Counted from the stretch's first letter, positions 7,506 through 17,595 are shown. The stretch is DNA of 64,000 nt from Furfurilactobacillus milii (GCF_009864005.1 NZ_WEZQ01000005.1:310408-374407); one strand, 5' to 3'. Translations and numbers: made by a program. Notes: generated from the letters alone by a model not told the origin.

Positions 7506-10313
7506 TCATTTAAAGAAATTTTGTGTTTGTTTGATGATTTCTGCCGTTCCTTGGGGGATCACCGTCAGTGCATCTGGTAACGCCTTTTGCATGGTGCCAC
7601 CATAACGCTTTGTTATCAATCGTGGATCTAGCACGACAATGACACCGCGGTCATTGTCTGTACGAATCAGCCGGCCAATGCCTTGACGTAAACGGAGGGT
7701 CGCTTTGGGCAGGGCAGAGGAATAAAACGGATTGTGCCCCTTGGCTTCCAACTGAGTATTGGTGGCGGCGACCAGTAAATCCGTCGGTGCGTCAAACGGT
7801 AACCGTGTAATGACAACTAATTCTAATGCATCCTTAGGCAAGTCAATGCCTTCCCAATAACTGGCAGCACCCAACAAAACGGCACTATTTTCAGCCGTAA
7901 ATCGTTTCAAATTTTTCTCGCGACTACCGGTAACGCCTTGTGCATATACAGTATGGTTCTCCGGTAGCAAACCGTGTGTCAGCGCCTCATAAACAGCGCT
8001 AACCGCGGCTAAAGAATTAAACAGGACTAACGTTTGACGGCTGGTCGTTTGGACAAGCTTAGCAATCGTTGAAGCCCAATAATGAATTTGCTCATCCGGA
8101 TGATTAAGATTGATCGCCGGTGCATCTGTCGCAACAAACAGTCGCGCTTGTGATGCATAGTCGAAACGTTCAGCAAGACGTTTGGTAGCCGTTTCTTGCC
8201 GATCTAAATCCAACTGATCAATTAGGTAATTCGCTCGGGAGGATGTGAATAACGTGGCCCCCGTGAATGTTGGCTGCTTGAAATGTGCATAAACGTTTTG
8301 ACGGAGCCAACCGGTTGCAAGTAACAGGCCGCCACTGAGTTTCAAGCTTGACGAGTCCCCATATTGATTTTGACGTATCCAATAAACGTTAGCGGTTTCT
8401 TGATCATTTAACTGAGCCTTGAACGCATCAAGTTGTGATAACAAGTCTGTAATCCGCCCCACGGTGCCGGCAAATTCATGCATCAGCGCTGCATCCGAAT
8501 TCAGCCACTTCTTTGATTGAACCGTAAACCGTTTTTGTAACTTAGTCAGCGACGTCGTTAACGCTATTTGACCGTTCATCAGTGTCGTAAAAGCACCTTT
8601 ATCATCGTTCATTAGTTGCTTGAGTTGACGATTATCAATCAACTGTTCGACGATGCGTTGACCTCGAGCGCTAACTTGAGCACTCAGTAAAAATTGTCGA
8701 TACATGGAATGACCAAATTGATCTAGATCGGCATCCAATTTAATCAGCGTATTGGACAAGGACCGCAATTGCGTTGCGGCAACGGCATCCTCACTAAACA
8801 TCTCGGTTAGGTGATGGTCATGTTGATTAAAAATATTTGCCTGCGCGTGGTGTAACAGTGACACCAAATCGTGAAAACGAACTGTATTGCGATGTTGATT
8901 AACAGCGACATCCGGCAAATGCTGGGCCTCATCAACTAACAAATATGGCTTATTAAGCAACGTGTCCAGTTGATCGGCATGCTGCGTTAAATACGCGTGA
9001 TTGACAATAATCAAGTTTGCCTGACGAATACGTTGGTCTAACCGTCGCAAATAATCATCCTCATAAAAAGGATCGCTTGGCTTAATGGTTTTTAGACCAC
9101 GGTGACAAACTTCTTCAAATAGCTGTGCTCGATATGACGTTAAGTGCAGCTCATCTAAGTCGCCAGTTTCAGTTTGTAACAACCACACTAAAATACGTGC
9201 TTTAAGAAATTGACTCTGTTGAGAATGTTCCGGTAGCGTCAACGTATCTGCAAACCGATTAAGATCTAGATAGTGTTGATTGCCTTTAACAGCCACAACA
9301 TTGAGATCAAACGGTAACATTTCTTGTAATTGTGGCAATGTCTCCTGCATAAACTGGCCCTGCAATAGCGTGGTTTGAGTTGAAATGACCGTCGATTGGC
9401 CCGTTTGTGATAAATAAGCAAATGGCACCGCATACCCCAACGTTTTACCAATCCCTGTCGGCGCCTCAATGATCAAATTTTTAGTGTTTTCATGACTGTA
9501 GTTATTGAAAATTTGATTCATCATTTTGGCTTGCGGATCTCGCCAACTAATTTTGGAACCCCATAATTTCTGCTTAGCCGCCTTTGACTTTGGGTAAGCT
9601 TGTGGCTGTCCCAAATCAACAGACTTAATTGGCGTGGCTTCGTGAAGTACCAACCGATCACGGACATATTCACCAGCCGGCAATTTGCCGGGATGATGAC
9701 GTGCCTCTTCTAACGCAACGTTGAAGACTGCTGTCGTGTCCTGTGGTAATGACAGGTTCAAGTTAGTCAATTGCCTCAGTGTATTAATCGGAAGCTGATG
9801 AAGTTTATCCAATAATTTAATTAACAAAACAGCCGTTGCATCTGCATCTGAGTCGGCTGTGTGTGGCTGATCGTGCTCAATGTGAAAATGAGCGCTCAAA
9901 TCCCGCAAACGGAAACTGGGCAGCGTTGGAAATAAAATTTGGGTCAGCGTCACCGTATCAATTGCCTCGATTTGAAGTGCCGGATACCCCACCCTGGCAA
10001 ATTCGGCATTTAAAAAAGGAAAATCAAAGTTCACGTTGTGCGCAACAAAGACCGTGCCCTGAAGCATAGCATAAAACGACGCCGCAATATCATCAAAAAA
10101 GGGAGCGTTCGCAACGTCACGATTCGTAATGCTGGTTAAATGTGTAATGGCGCTTGGAATTGATTTTCCCGGATTAATTTTCGTACTATATTGATTGACG
10201 ACCTTACCGTGTTTAACAAACGCGCAGCCAATCTGGATGACGCGATCGCCATCTTTTACGCTGGTGCCAGTCGTTTCAATATCAACGACGGCGTAAGTTG
10301 TGTCTTTATCCAT
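7506..10313 (-). CDS. dinG: DinG-family helicase with exonuclease domain
   Basis: A 935-aa fusion of a DnaQ-type DEDDh 3'-5' exonuclease and an XPD/DinG-like superfamily 2 helicase. The exonuclease shows D11-I-E13-T-T, HNVNFD around 92-97 and HTADSD at 151-156. The helicase shows Walker A APTGIGKT (284-291), a VDEAQH box near 460 and motif VI QGIGRLIRTDNDRG near the C-terminus. I see no clear Fe-S cysteine set, as in other Firmicute DinG proteins. In Staphylococcus the homologue acts as an exonuclease; helicase activity here is unproven. It heads the dinG-ypmB-asnS-dnaD group. Confidence 0.93.
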   Translation of the reverse strand: MDKDTTYAVVDIETTGTSVKDGDRVIQIGCAFVKHGKVVNQYSTKINPGKSIPSAITHLTSITNRDVANAPFFDDIAASFYAMLQGTVFVAHNVNFDFPFLNAEFARVGYPALQIEAIDTVTLTQILFPTLPSFRLRDLSAHFHIEHDQPHTADSDADATAVLLIKLLDKLHQLPINTLRQLTNLNLSLPQDTTAVFNVALEEARHHPGKLPAGEYVRDRLVLHEATPIKSVDLGQPQAYPKSKAAKQKLWGSKISWRDPQAKMMNQIFNNYSHENTKNLIIEAPTGIGKTLGYAVPFAYLSQTGQSTVISTQTTLLQGQFMQETLPQLQEMLPFDLNVVAVKGNQHYLDLNRFADTLTLPEHSQQSQFLKARILVWLLQTETGDLDELHLTSYRAQLFEEVCHRGLKTIKPSDPFYEDDYLRRLDQRIRQANLIIVNHAYLTQHADQLDTLLNKPYLLVDEAQHLPDVAVNQHRNTVRFHDLVSLLHHAQANIFNQHDHHLTEMFSEDAVAATQLRSLSNTLIKLDADLDQFGHSMYRQFLLSAQVSARGQRIVEQLIDNRQLKQLMNDDKGAFTTLMNGQIALTTSLTKLQKRFTVQSKKWLNSDAALMHEFAGTVGRITDLLSQLDAFKAQLNDQETANVYWIRQNQYGDSSSLKLSGGLLLATGWLRQNVYAHFKQPTFTGATLFTSSRANYLIDQLDLDRQETATKRLAERFDYASQARLFVATDAPAINLNHPDEQIHYWASTIAKLVQTTSRQTLVLFNSLAAVSAVYEALTHGLLPENHTVYAQGVTGSREKNLKRFTAENSAVLLGAASYWEGIDLPKDALELVVITRLPFDAPTDLLVAATNTQLEAKGHNPFYSSALPKATLRLRQGIGRLIRTDNDRGVIVVLDPRLITKRYGGTMQKALPDALTVIPQGTAEIIKQTQNFFK

Positions 10314-10468
10314 TAAGTCTGAATACCTTTCTACGTAAATAATGACAACACCGATTGAACATCTTATGTTTAGCGTTTCCGATGTTGAAATTATGATCCT
10401 TGTTTCATTCTACTCTGTTTGTTGCAGTAGGCAAAGACCCGCTAAGCATGATAAAGCATTTGTGTCTG

Positions 10469-10477
10469 TGGTATGAT
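10469..10477 (+). promoter_or_regulatory. Candidate extended -10 promoter for the mevalonate cluster
   Basis: TGGTATGAT is a TGn-extended -10 element lying 37 bases before the mvaK1 start. The -35 region 17 bases upstream (TGATAA) is poor. It is the best candidate in the dinG/mvaK1 gap. Confidence 0.4.
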
Positions 10478-10513
10478 GATGGTCGTAAAATATGCCGAAG
10501 GAGTGACGTCATC

Positions 10514-11452
10514 ATGCGTGTTGCAACAGGTAGCGCTCATGCAAAGATTATTTTAATTGGTGAACATAGCGTTGTTCATAGCCAACCGGCGATAGCTGTC
10601 CCCTTGCTCAACGTTGCCGTAACCGCTACATTAAGTGAGACAACGCGCGGTCAACGTCTAGTAAGTAGCTACTTCACCGGGGCACTGGTCGACTTGCCTG
10701 GTGAATTTGAGGGATTACGCGTCTTACTGCAACGCTTGTTGCGTCGGTTTAATGCTTTATCTTTAAACTTTGATTTAAAAATTGATAGTGCCATTCCTGA
10801 AGAACGTGGTATGGGCTCTTCAGCGGCGGTTGCGACCGCCGTTACGCGCGCCGTTTATGCTTTTTTTGAAACCGCGCTGGATCCACAGCTATTATTAGAC
10901 ACGGTTAACATTGAGGAAGTTATCACGCACGGCTCACCATCTGGCATTGATGCAGAAACGGTTAGTTCTACACAACCAGTGTGGTTAGTCAAAGGTAATC
11001 CGCTCAAACATTTTCCGATTCACATGAACGCATTTTTAGTTGTTGGTGACACAGGTGTGACGGGTCAAACCAGCATGGCAGTTAATTCGGTCAGCGAACT
11101 GCTGAGAGATGATGAACAGCCTGGTGTCGGTCAACATTTGATCAATCATCTCGGCACCTTAACCGCTGCGGCCGCTAAGTATCTCCAACACGATCAAGTT
11201 CGTTTGTTAGGACAAACATTGACTGCTGCTCAGCAGGACTTAACCGATCTTGGCGTTAATCACCCTGTTTTACAACGTTTAATTAATGCCGCAAATGATG
11301 CAGGCGCATTGGGTGCCAAACTAACGGGTGGTGGCCTGGGGGGATGCATGTTTGCACTGACTCAAACCGCCGAGCAAGCCGCTAAAGTGGCCAATGCCTT
11401 GAAACAGCACGGAGCTGTGGCAACTTGGATCGAGCCATTGACACAACGATAG
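10514..11452 (+). CDS. mvaK1: Mevalonate kinase
   Basis: GHMP-family kinase making 5-phosphomevalonate from mevalonate and ATP, the first of three ATP-using steps to isopentenyl diphosphate. The N-terminus has the KIILIGEHSVVH motif. The ATP loop ERGMGSSAAV lies around 97-106, and KLTGGGLGGCMFAL near the end is GHMP motif 3. The 312-aa length is typical. The ATG at 10514 is set by AAGGAG with a 10-base spacer; the frame stays open upstream but those residues lack family similarity. It is the first gene of mvaK1-mvaD-mvaK2. Confidence 0.95.
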   Translation: MRVATGSAHAKIILIGEHSVVHSQPAIAVPLLNVAVTATLSETTRGQRLVSSYFTGALVDLPGEFEGLRVLLQRLLRRFNALSLNFDLKIDSAIPEERGMGSSAAVATAVTRAVYAFFETALDPQLLLDTVNIEEVITHGSPSGIDAETVSSTQPVWLVKGNPLKHFPIHMNAFLVVGDTGVTGQTSMAVNSVSELLRDDEQPGVGQHLINHLGTLTAAAAKYLQHDQVRLLGQTLTAAQQDLTDLGVNHPVLQRLINAANDAGALGAKLTGGGLGGCMFALTQTAEQAAKVANALKQHGAVATWIEPLTQR

Positions 11453-11501
11453 CCTGATCACGAAGATCAGAATAAAGCACGAAAGATAGGACATTAGCAA
11501 T

Positions 11502-12482
11502 ATGACAATTTCGCAGACGCCTGTAATTGCAAAGGCGCACACAAACATTGCGTTAGTTAAATACTGGGGTAAAGCAGATGAACACCTTATTTTACCCACC
11601 AATGATTCGATTTCCATGACGCTAGATCATTTTTACACCACAACCAGCGTTCAGTTTGACGCACAATTGGCGGCTGATGACATCATTTTAGACGGAATCA
11701 AGTTGCCGACAGATGGTCAACAACGAATTCGTCAATTCATGGATCTAGTGCGCCAACGTGCTAACACTAGCCTCTTTGCTCATATTGAAACGAGTAACCA
11801 CGTACCAACCACAGCTGGCCTGGCTTCATCTGCATCCGGTTTTGCAGCATTGGCTGGGGCCGCTGCTAAAGCTGCCGGTCTCAATTTATCCCGACGTGAA
11901 CTGTCTCAGCTTGCAAGACGAGGCTCCGGCTCTGCCACCCGTTCGATCTTTGGTGGTTTCGTTCAATGGCACGCTGGTCATGACGATGAAAGCTCTTTTG
12001 CTGAGCCGTTGGATGAAAAAGTTGACTGGCCAATTCGAATGGTTGCCATTGTGGTCTCACAAGATGAGAAAAAAATTGGCAGCCGTCACGGCATGAAACA
12101 GTCACAAACATCACCGTTCTTTAATGACTGGGTTCAGCAAGCAAATGCGGACATCGAGCCGATGAAGGCCGCATTACTTAAAAAAGATATAAACCGTGTT
12201 GGTTCAATCGCGGAACACAATGCAATGTGCATGCACGCAACGACTCTTAGTGCCACACCGCCTTTCACATACTTTAATGGCGATACCATTAAGGCAATGC
12301 AATTAATTAACGACTTGCGCTCAATAGGTCTGAACTGCTATTATACGATGGACGCAGGTCCGAACGTAAAAGTTATCTGCCTAGCAGATGAAGTTGACGC
12401 CATTTTGGACCATCTACGGCCAGCATTTGGTAACGACCAATTGGTTGTTGCAAAGCCAGGCCCAGGCTTGACCTATTTATAA
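11502..12482 (+). CDS. mvaD: Diphosphomevalonate decarboxylase
   Basis: GHMP-family enzyme that phosphorylates and decarboxylates mevalonate 5-diphosphate to isopentenyl diphosphate. The 326-aa protein shows AHTNIALVKYWGK (12-24), the phosphate loop TAGLASSASGFAALA (104-118) and the DAGPNVKV segment with the catalytic Asp near residue 283. AGGAC precedes the ATG. It lies 49 bases after mvaK1 and 77 before mvaK2, with no terminator in between, so the three are probably one transcript. Confidence 0.96.
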   Translation: MTISQTPVIAKAHTNIALVKYWGKADEHLILPTNDSISMTLDHFYTTTSVQFDAQLAADDIILDGIKLPTDGQQRIRQFMDLVRQRANTSLFAHIETSNHVPTTAGLASSASGFAALAGAAAKAAGLNLSRRELSQLARRGSGSATRSIFGGFVQWHAGHDDESSFAEPLDEKVDWPIRMVAIVVSQDEKKIGSRHGMKQSQTSPFFNDWVQQANADIEPMKAALLKKDINRVGSIAEHNAMCMHATTLSATPPFTYFNGDTIKAMQLINDLRSIGLNCYYTMDAGPNVKVICLADEVDAILDHLRPAFGNDQLVVAKPGPGLTYL

Positions 12483-12559
12483 AATTTTGAAATGAGCAAT
12501 GTTTGCGCTATTCAACATGAATAACGCACACATTTTTTGTCTTGAAAGGACATGATTAA

Positions 12560-13639
12560 TTGATTAGCGTGAAAGCGCCCGGCAAATTATATATTGCCGG
12601 CGAATATGCGGTTGTTGAAGCGGGGTTCCCTGCCATTATTGTGGCATTAAACCAGTTTGTAACTGTCACAATTGAGGAAAGTAAAAACTTCGGCACAATC
12701 GAGTCTGAACAATACAAAGAAACTTCAGTGAACTGGCGGCGGGCTGGCGATGAACTTGTGTTTGACAATCGGGATAATCCCTTTCATTACTTGCTCTCCG
12801 CTATTCGTCTGACTGAAAGTTACGCACGCGCATGCGGACGTGAACTGAAATTCTATCACCTGTCAGTAAATTCACAGTTGGATAGCAAGGATGGCAAAAA
12901 GTTTGGTTTAGGCTCTTCCGCTGCTGTTACGGTAGGCACAGTCAAAGCACTCTGCAAGTTTTATCAACTGCCGATCACTAAGGACACGCTATTTAAATTA
13001 GCAGCTATTGCCCATTTGGATGTTCAAGGTAACGGTTCCCTAGGTGATATCGCAGCATCTGTTTACGGTGGCTGGATTGCTTACCATTCATTCGACCATC
13101 AGTGGCTAACAGCCAAGCGTGATGATCTACCGCTAATTGATTTGCTAGCCCTTGACTGGCCTGGACTGTCTGTTGAACTTTTGACGCCGCCAGCAGATTT
13201 AAGGTTGCTAATTGGCTGGACTGGTTCTCCCGCATCAACATCTCACTTAGTTGATAAGGTCACGTGGGCTAAAAGTATGGATCAACTCGAATACCGAACA
13301 TTCCTGCAATCAAGCCGTGATTGTTTAAACCGGATGATTCAAGGATTTCGAGATGGTGCAATCGATATCATCCAACGCGAACTTCGCTTGAATCGCAAAC
13401 TGTTGCAGCATTTAAGTGCCTTCAGTCATGTTCCGATTGAAACAGTCGCTTTAAATAGCTTATGCGCGATTGCTGAAGATCACGGTGGCGCAGCTAAGAC
13501 TTCTGGTGCTGGTGGTGGTGATTGCGGTATCGTTTTGATTGATCGACACGAGGCCGTTGATACACTGTTGCAGGATTGGGAAACTCAAGGCATCACTACC
13601 CTGCCATTGAGTGTTCATAATGTCATGGATTTAGTTTAA
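12560..13639 (+). CDS. mvaK2: Phosphomevalonate kinase
   Basis: GHMP-family kinase converting 5-phosphomevalonate to 5-diphosphomevalonate. The 359-aa protein starts MISVKAPGKLYIAGEYAV, the family N-terminus, and has the ATP loop KFGLGSSAAV (114-123) and a C-terminal AKTSGAGGGDCG motif. The start is TTG, chosen because GAAAGGA lies 9 bases upstream and the family N-terminus begins exactly there. It ends the kinase operon at a terminator ahead of fni. Confidence 0.95.
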   Translation: MISVKAPGKLYIAGEYAVVEAGFPAIIVALNQFVTVTIEESKNFGTIESEQYKETSVNWRRAGDELVFDNRDNPFHYLLSAIRLTESYARACGRELKFYHLSVNSQLDSKDGKKFGLGSSAAVTVGTVKALCKFYQLPITKDTLFKLAAIAHLDVQGNGSLGDIAASVYGGWIAYHSFDHQWLTAKRDDLPLIDLLALDWPGLSVELLTPPADLRLLIGWTGSPASTSHLVDKVTWAKSMDQLEYRTFLQSSRDCLNRMIQGFRDGAIDIIQRELRLNRKLLQHLSAFSHVPIETVALNSLCAIAEDHGGAAKTSGAGGGDCGIVLIDRHEAVDTLLQDWETQGITTLPLSVHNVMDLV

Positions 13640-13676
13640 CCACTCTAAAATAAAAGTGAGCGCCATATTCAAACTA

Positions 13677-13716
13677 AAAACCGTAGAACCCGATTATCGG
13701 TTCTACGGTTTTATTT
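13677..13716 (+). terminator. Terminator after mvaK2
   Basis: Arms AACCGTAGAACC and GGTTCTACGGTT pair around a short loop and are followed by a T-rich tail. It separates the kinase genes from fni. Confidence 0.85.
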
Positions 13717-13780
13717 CTCAAATCTTTGTGACTGATTAAAATAACAGAATTCGCTGAGGATAAAATTTAGGAGGCCAGCC

Positions 13781-14830
13781 ATGAGCAAGTTAACTGAATC
13801 CGCCCACGCACATCGTAAGGATGAGCATCTCGCTATTGCTTTAAAACAATACCAAGAAAAAAGCGACGCCGGTTTTGACGATATTCAAATCATTCATCAA
13901 AGCTTGCCAGAAATTGCAGTTGATAACATTGATTTGTCAACTCACTTTGCTGGATTGACCTTATCGACACCGTTTTACATCGAGGCAATGACTGGCGGCT
14001 CTGAGAGAACCGGTCACATCAATGCTCAGCTCGCTGAAATTGCGGCCGCAACTGGCGTGGCAATGGCAGTGGGCTCGCAAAGTATTGCTTTAAAGGAACC
14101 TGCAGCAGCGTCAACCTTCACCATTGTTCGAAAGGTAAATCCGCACGGCCAAATTTTCGCAAACATTGGTGCTGGTCACTCACTTGACGATGCACAGCAA
14201 TTAGTCGACATGGTTGCTGCCGATGCATTGGAATTACACATCAACAGTGCACAAGAACTAATTATGCCTGAAGGTGATCGGGATTTGCGCTGGCGCGACC
14301 ACATTACCGAAATTGTTAACGGCTTGTCCGTCCCTGTTATTGTTAAAGAAGTTGGTTTCGGCATGAGCCAGGAAACCATTAACACTTTAAAACAGATGGG
14401 TGTTCAATACATTAATGTCAGTGGCCGTGGTGGTACTAACTTTGCTCGGATTGAAAATGAGCGCCGCCATCATCAAGAACTGGGCTATTTATCTAACTGG
14501 GGGCAAACGACCGTTCAATCCCTTCTGGAAGCACAAGCAGTATCCGATATGCAAACTGCTGCCTCAGGTGGCGTGAGAACCCCATTGGATGTCTTAAAAG
14601 CGTTAATCCTAGGGGCAAACGCCGTTGGTGTGGCTGGCCACTTTCTGCGTGTTCTCATGACCCATGATGAAGAGACCCTGCATACGTACATTAAGGATTG
14701 GCAAAGTGATTTACGCTTGCTGTACGCGTTAACGGGATCACGCACAACAGCCGATTTACGAACTGTAAAAACAGTTCTATCCCCCGCCCTAATGAATTAT
14801 TGTCAGCAGCGAAACTTAAAACGCCAATAG
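13781..14830 (+). CDS. fni: Type 2 isopentenyl-diphosphate isomerase
   Basis: FMN- and NADPH-dependent enzyme that interconverts isopentenyl and dimethylallyl diphosphate, completing the precursor pathway. The 349-aa TIM-barrel protein has IEAMTGGSERTG (67-78), NISVGRGG-like INVSGRGGTNFARIE, and SGGVRTPLDVLKALILGA for FMN phosphate binding. AGGAGG lies just before the ATG. A terminator separates it from mvaK2, so it needs its own promoter or read-through, although the pathway link is clear. Confidence 0.95.
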   Translation: MSKLTESAHAHRKDEHLAIALKQYQEKSDAGFDDIQIIHQSLPEIAVDNIDLSTHFAGLTLSTPFYIEAMTGGSERTGHINAQLAEIAAATGVAMAVGSQSIALKEPAAASTFTIVRKVNPHGQIFANIGAGHSLDDAQQLVDMVAADALELHINSAQELIMPEGDRDLRWRDHITEIVNGLSVPVIVKEVGFGMSQETINTLKQMGVQYINVSGRGGTNFARIENERRHHQELGYLSNWGQTTVQSLLEAQAVSDMQTAASGGVRTPLDVLKALILGANAVGVAGHFLRVLMTHDEETLHTYIKDWQSDLRLLYALTGSRTTADLRTVKTVLSPALMNYCQQRNLKRQ

Positions 14831-14846
14831 CAAAGACGAGTCGTAT

Positions 14847-14885
14847 AAAAAATGTTCAGTCCGTTTGAGACTGAACATTTTTTAT
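14847..14885. terminator. Bidirectional terminator between fni and rsmF
   Basis: Arms AAAAATGTTCAGTC and GACTGAACATTTTTT form a strong hairpin with T-runs on both strands, serving the convergent fni and rsmF. Confidence 0.88.
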
Positions 14886-14920
14886 TAGCTGTTGAATTGA
14901 TCTAACACTAAGTCTGTTAA

Positions 14921-16285
14921 TTAATCAGCTTTCACTAGAAAACGTAATCCCTTAGGGTAACCGTTCTTAAGTGTCTGACCGACCACCTTGCCGAAACCAA
15001 TACCGTTGCCGTTAATGGTCGCCAGTGTCCAACCATTTTCAGTTGGTTCTTCTAATGTCACGGTGTCACCGTGAACAAACTGTGCCCATTGGGCCTGAGT
15101 CAAAGCCACTGTTGGCCGATACTGATCCGGATGCGTGGCAAGTGCTAACGCAAACGCTGGCTCAAACCGGTTCTTTTTTAACGTGCCCAGATGAAGGCCA
15201 GGCCGCAATACATTCAGTTTACCGAGATCTGGCGTTAACGCAGGAACAGCATACAATTGAGCCCCAAATACGGTCAACGATTGCCCCGCTGTAATTGATT
15301 GAGTAAAGTGTTGTTGCTCAAATGCCTGCCATAGTTTAACCTCATTTGCGTCAGGTTTCGGCAATCTCGCTGGTTTATGGGTGACGTTTGTCTTACTCGA
15401 ACGACGCATCAATTTAGCGATAAAGTGGCCTTCGCCATCCATATGATGGGGGAACAACCGGCCAGCTTTACTCAGTTCAGAATCATTATTGGCCCACTGA
15501 GGCCGAGCCGCTTCCAAACCAGGTAATTTCGGCAATGAAACCAGTTCAAAATCCGGGAATGACGTCAATACCCACGCCATCATTTGCTCATCTTCCTCTG
15601 GTGCGAACGTGCACGTCGAATAGATGAGTTGGCCTCCTGGTCGTACCATCTTGACAGCTTCAGTCAAAATTTCTCGCTGACGCGTGGCACACTCAAGCGG
15701 ATAGTCAGGCGTCCAGTATTGAACAGCGTCTGGATCTTTACGAAACATGCCTTCCCCAGAACACGGTGCATCCACCACGACCTTATCAAAAAAGTTGGCT
15801 AACTGTTTTGAAAGATGAGCAGGCGTTTCGTTCAAAACAACTGCATTGGCAACACCAAAACGTTCCATGTTTTCTGCTAACACGGCTGCACGTTTGGCAA
15901 AAATTTCATTTGTCATTAATAACCCTTGCTGTTGTAATCCGGCCGCAATTTGAGTTGATTTGCCACCTGGTGCTGCACAGAGGTCAAGAATCCGTTCTCC
16001 CGGTTGGGCATCCACAACTGCCCCAACATAAGTCGCAGAAGGTTCTTGGTTATAAACCACTCCCGTCGTATGTGCAGGCGTATGACCACTAACATGGCCG
16101 TAATAGCCTGTGGGAATCCCTGTAGGATCGCTTAATGAAACGTTTTCTGGAACCGCGTTAGCCTTTAGCGGATTAACACGAAACCCTTGGTGGATCGGCT
16201 GATCAAAGCTGGCTAAAAAGTCCTTTGCCTCGCTTTCATCCATTAATGTTGAATATTTCTCGGCAAAACCCGCCGGTAACTGCAT
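14921..16285 (-). CDS. rsmF: RsmF/NOP2-family rRNA m5C methyltransferase
   Basis: SAM-dependent RNA cytosine-C5 methyltransferase of the Sun/NOP2 family. The 454-aa protein has motif I DLCAAPGGKSTQ (101-112) and the two family cysteines in PCSGEGM (Cys175) and STCTF (Cys225), one catalytic and one for product release. A C-terminal PUA-like RsmF domain follows, ending GLRFLVKAD. This C-terminal region and the PCSGEG form separate it from RsmB, which is also in this window. Exact target base is not predictable. GGAGGG precedes the ATG. Confidence 0.88.
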   Translation of the reverse strand: MQLPAGFAEKYSTLMDESEAKDFLASFDQPIHQGFRVNPLKANAVPENVSLSDPTGIPTGYYGHVSGHTPAHTTGVVYNQEPSATYVGAVVDAQPGERILDLCAAPGGKSTQIAAGLQQQGLLMTNEIFAKRAAVLAENMERFGVANAVVLNETPAHLSKQLANFFDKVVVDAPCSGEGMFRKDPDAVQYWTPDYPLECATRQREILTEAVKMVRPGGQLIYSTCTFAPEEDEQMMAWVLTSFPDFELVSLPKLPGLEAARPQWANNDSELSKAGRLFPHHMDGEGHFIAKLMRRSSKTNVTHKPARLPKPDANEVKLWQAFEQQHFTQSITAGQSLTVFGAQLYAVPALTPDLGKLNVLRPGLHLGTLKKNRFEPAFALALATHPDQYRPTVALTQAQWAQFVHGDTVTLEEPTENGWTLATINGNGIGFGKVVGQTLKNGYPKGLRFLVKAD

Positions 16286-16475
16286 TTTGTTCCCTCCATA
16301 ACCGTTTTAAAACACTCGCATCAGTTTACACCGAAATCTTTAGTACGTCACGTTATCGCCATGAATCACCGGGCTACAGATGAGTTTCTTAGCAAACTTG
16401 CAGAACCCAAATGAATAAGGTAAATTAGAACGAAGATATTTTTGGACGAAAAAATCGTCTAAGGGAGATGATTTC

Positions 16476-17306
16476 GTGAATCGCAAGCTTATTGCCATCG
16501 ATCTGGATGGTACTACCTTAAATAACCAATCTGCTATTTCACCGTTTACAAAGCAGGTTTTACAAACAGCTGTTGCTAGTGGTCACATCGTTAGTATCGT
16601 CACTGGCCGGCCTTATCGTATCTCACGTCAATACTACGATGAACTCGGCTTGCATAGTGCAATGATCAATTTTAATGGCTCACTTGGTCATTTACCGCAC
16701 CATCAATGGCAGCATGAGTACCAATACACCATTGATCGAGACATTGCATTAGATCTTCTGGCACATCAATCATCGCTTGGAATTGAGACGATTGCTGCCG
16801 AAAACAAAACAAATGTATGGGCCAATCATGCGAGTGATGGCACAATTGACTTTTTTCCAACCATTCTGCAACCACAACAAATTCTCAACGCACGAAACTT
16901 AACGACTGACCCAACTGCACTCACCCTTTACTTCAGTGAACAACACCGTGATCAACTGATTCACAATATTACTACTAGGTATGGCGATCACATTGATATG
17001 AATGTTTGGGGCGGTCGTTGGCCCGTATTAGAAGTCGCCCACAAAGGGGTTGAAAAAGCCACAGGTCTCGAGTTTTTAGCCCAGACCTATCACATTGACC
17101 GCAATGACATTATTGCTTTTGGCGATGAAGGCAATGATCACGCAATGATTAGTTATGCCGGTTGGGGTGTTGCCATGGCTAACGGCATCGACGATCTTAA
17201 AGCTATCGCTCAGGATGTGACACCTTTAGACAACGATCATGACGGTTTGGCTCACTACCTACTCGATTATCTCAATCTGCCAGTTGCCCTCGCGAAAGCT
17301 GAATAA
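16476..17306 (+). CDS. Cof-type HAD-superfamily phosphatase
   Basis: A 276-aa cytoplasmic HAD IIB phosphatase. Motif I is DLDGTTLN (residues 8-15, nucleophile first Asp), with the C2B cap in the middle and the motif IV region FGDEGNDHAMI near 215. Relatives act on sugar phosphates, FMN or pyridoxal phosphate; the substrate here cannot be told. GTG is chosen as start because AAGGGAG lies a short distance upstream and motif I follows at once. A small unknown gene follows in the same direction. Confidence 0.9.
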   Translation: MNRKLIAIDLDGTTLNNQSAISPFTKQVLQTAVASGHIVSIVTGRPYRISRQYYDELGLHSAMINFNGSLGHLPHHQWQHEYQYTIDRDIALDLLAHQSSLGIETIAAENKTNVWANHASDGTIDFFPTILQPQQILNARNLTTDPTALTLYFSEQHRDQLIHNITTRYGDHIDMNVWGGRWPVLEVAHKGVEKATGLEFLAQTYHIDRNDIIAFGDEGNDHAMISYAGWGVAMANGIDDLKAIAQDVTPLDNDHDGLAHYLLDYLNLPVALAKAE

Positions 17307-17373
17307 TTGCTTTTTGTTCTGCCTGCGAGCATGATGATGGTAATCATTTTTTACCTCAAAGGAGGTCTTGCTG

Positions 17374-17595
17374 ATGACTGAAGAACATGTTCTTTTCAAT
17401 CCTGGTGATGCGATTGCCAATGCGCATGATTATAACGCGGTATATCAGAGCGCACAGATATACAAGCATAAACACCCGCACGCCCTGTTTATTGTCTCAG
17501 AGACGGATGGTAAACCATACGTTCTGTTTGATAAAGTTGATCAAACAGATGATCCTAAGGATGGCAAACGTTACCGCGTTATTAAAAAAATGTAG
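17374..17595 (+). CDS. Small hypothetical protein (73 aa)
   Basis: I do not recognise a family. The protein is acidic-to-neutral, soluble and has no signal or membrane segment. It alternates short beta-like runs (ALFIVSETDG, KPYVLFDKVD) with polar turns, suggesting a small compact beta-rich fold. It has an excellent AAAGGAGGTC site 7 bases before the ATG and ends shortly before a terminator, so it is very likely a real, well-translated gene. It is 67 bases after the Cof phosphatase and may be co-transcribed with it. Confidence 0.75.
   Translation: MTEEHVLFNPGDAIANAHDYNAVYQSAQIYKHKHPHALFIVSETDGKPYVLFDKVDQTDDPKDGKRYRVIKKM

Noticed and set aside
10400-10513. N-terminal extension of mvaK1
   Set aside because: The frame is open, but residues before the ATG at 10514 lack family similarity and the AAGGAG site points to 10514.
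10472-10520. Riboswitch in the mvaK1 leader
   Set aside because: The leader is under 40 bases from the -10 element and shows no structured motif.
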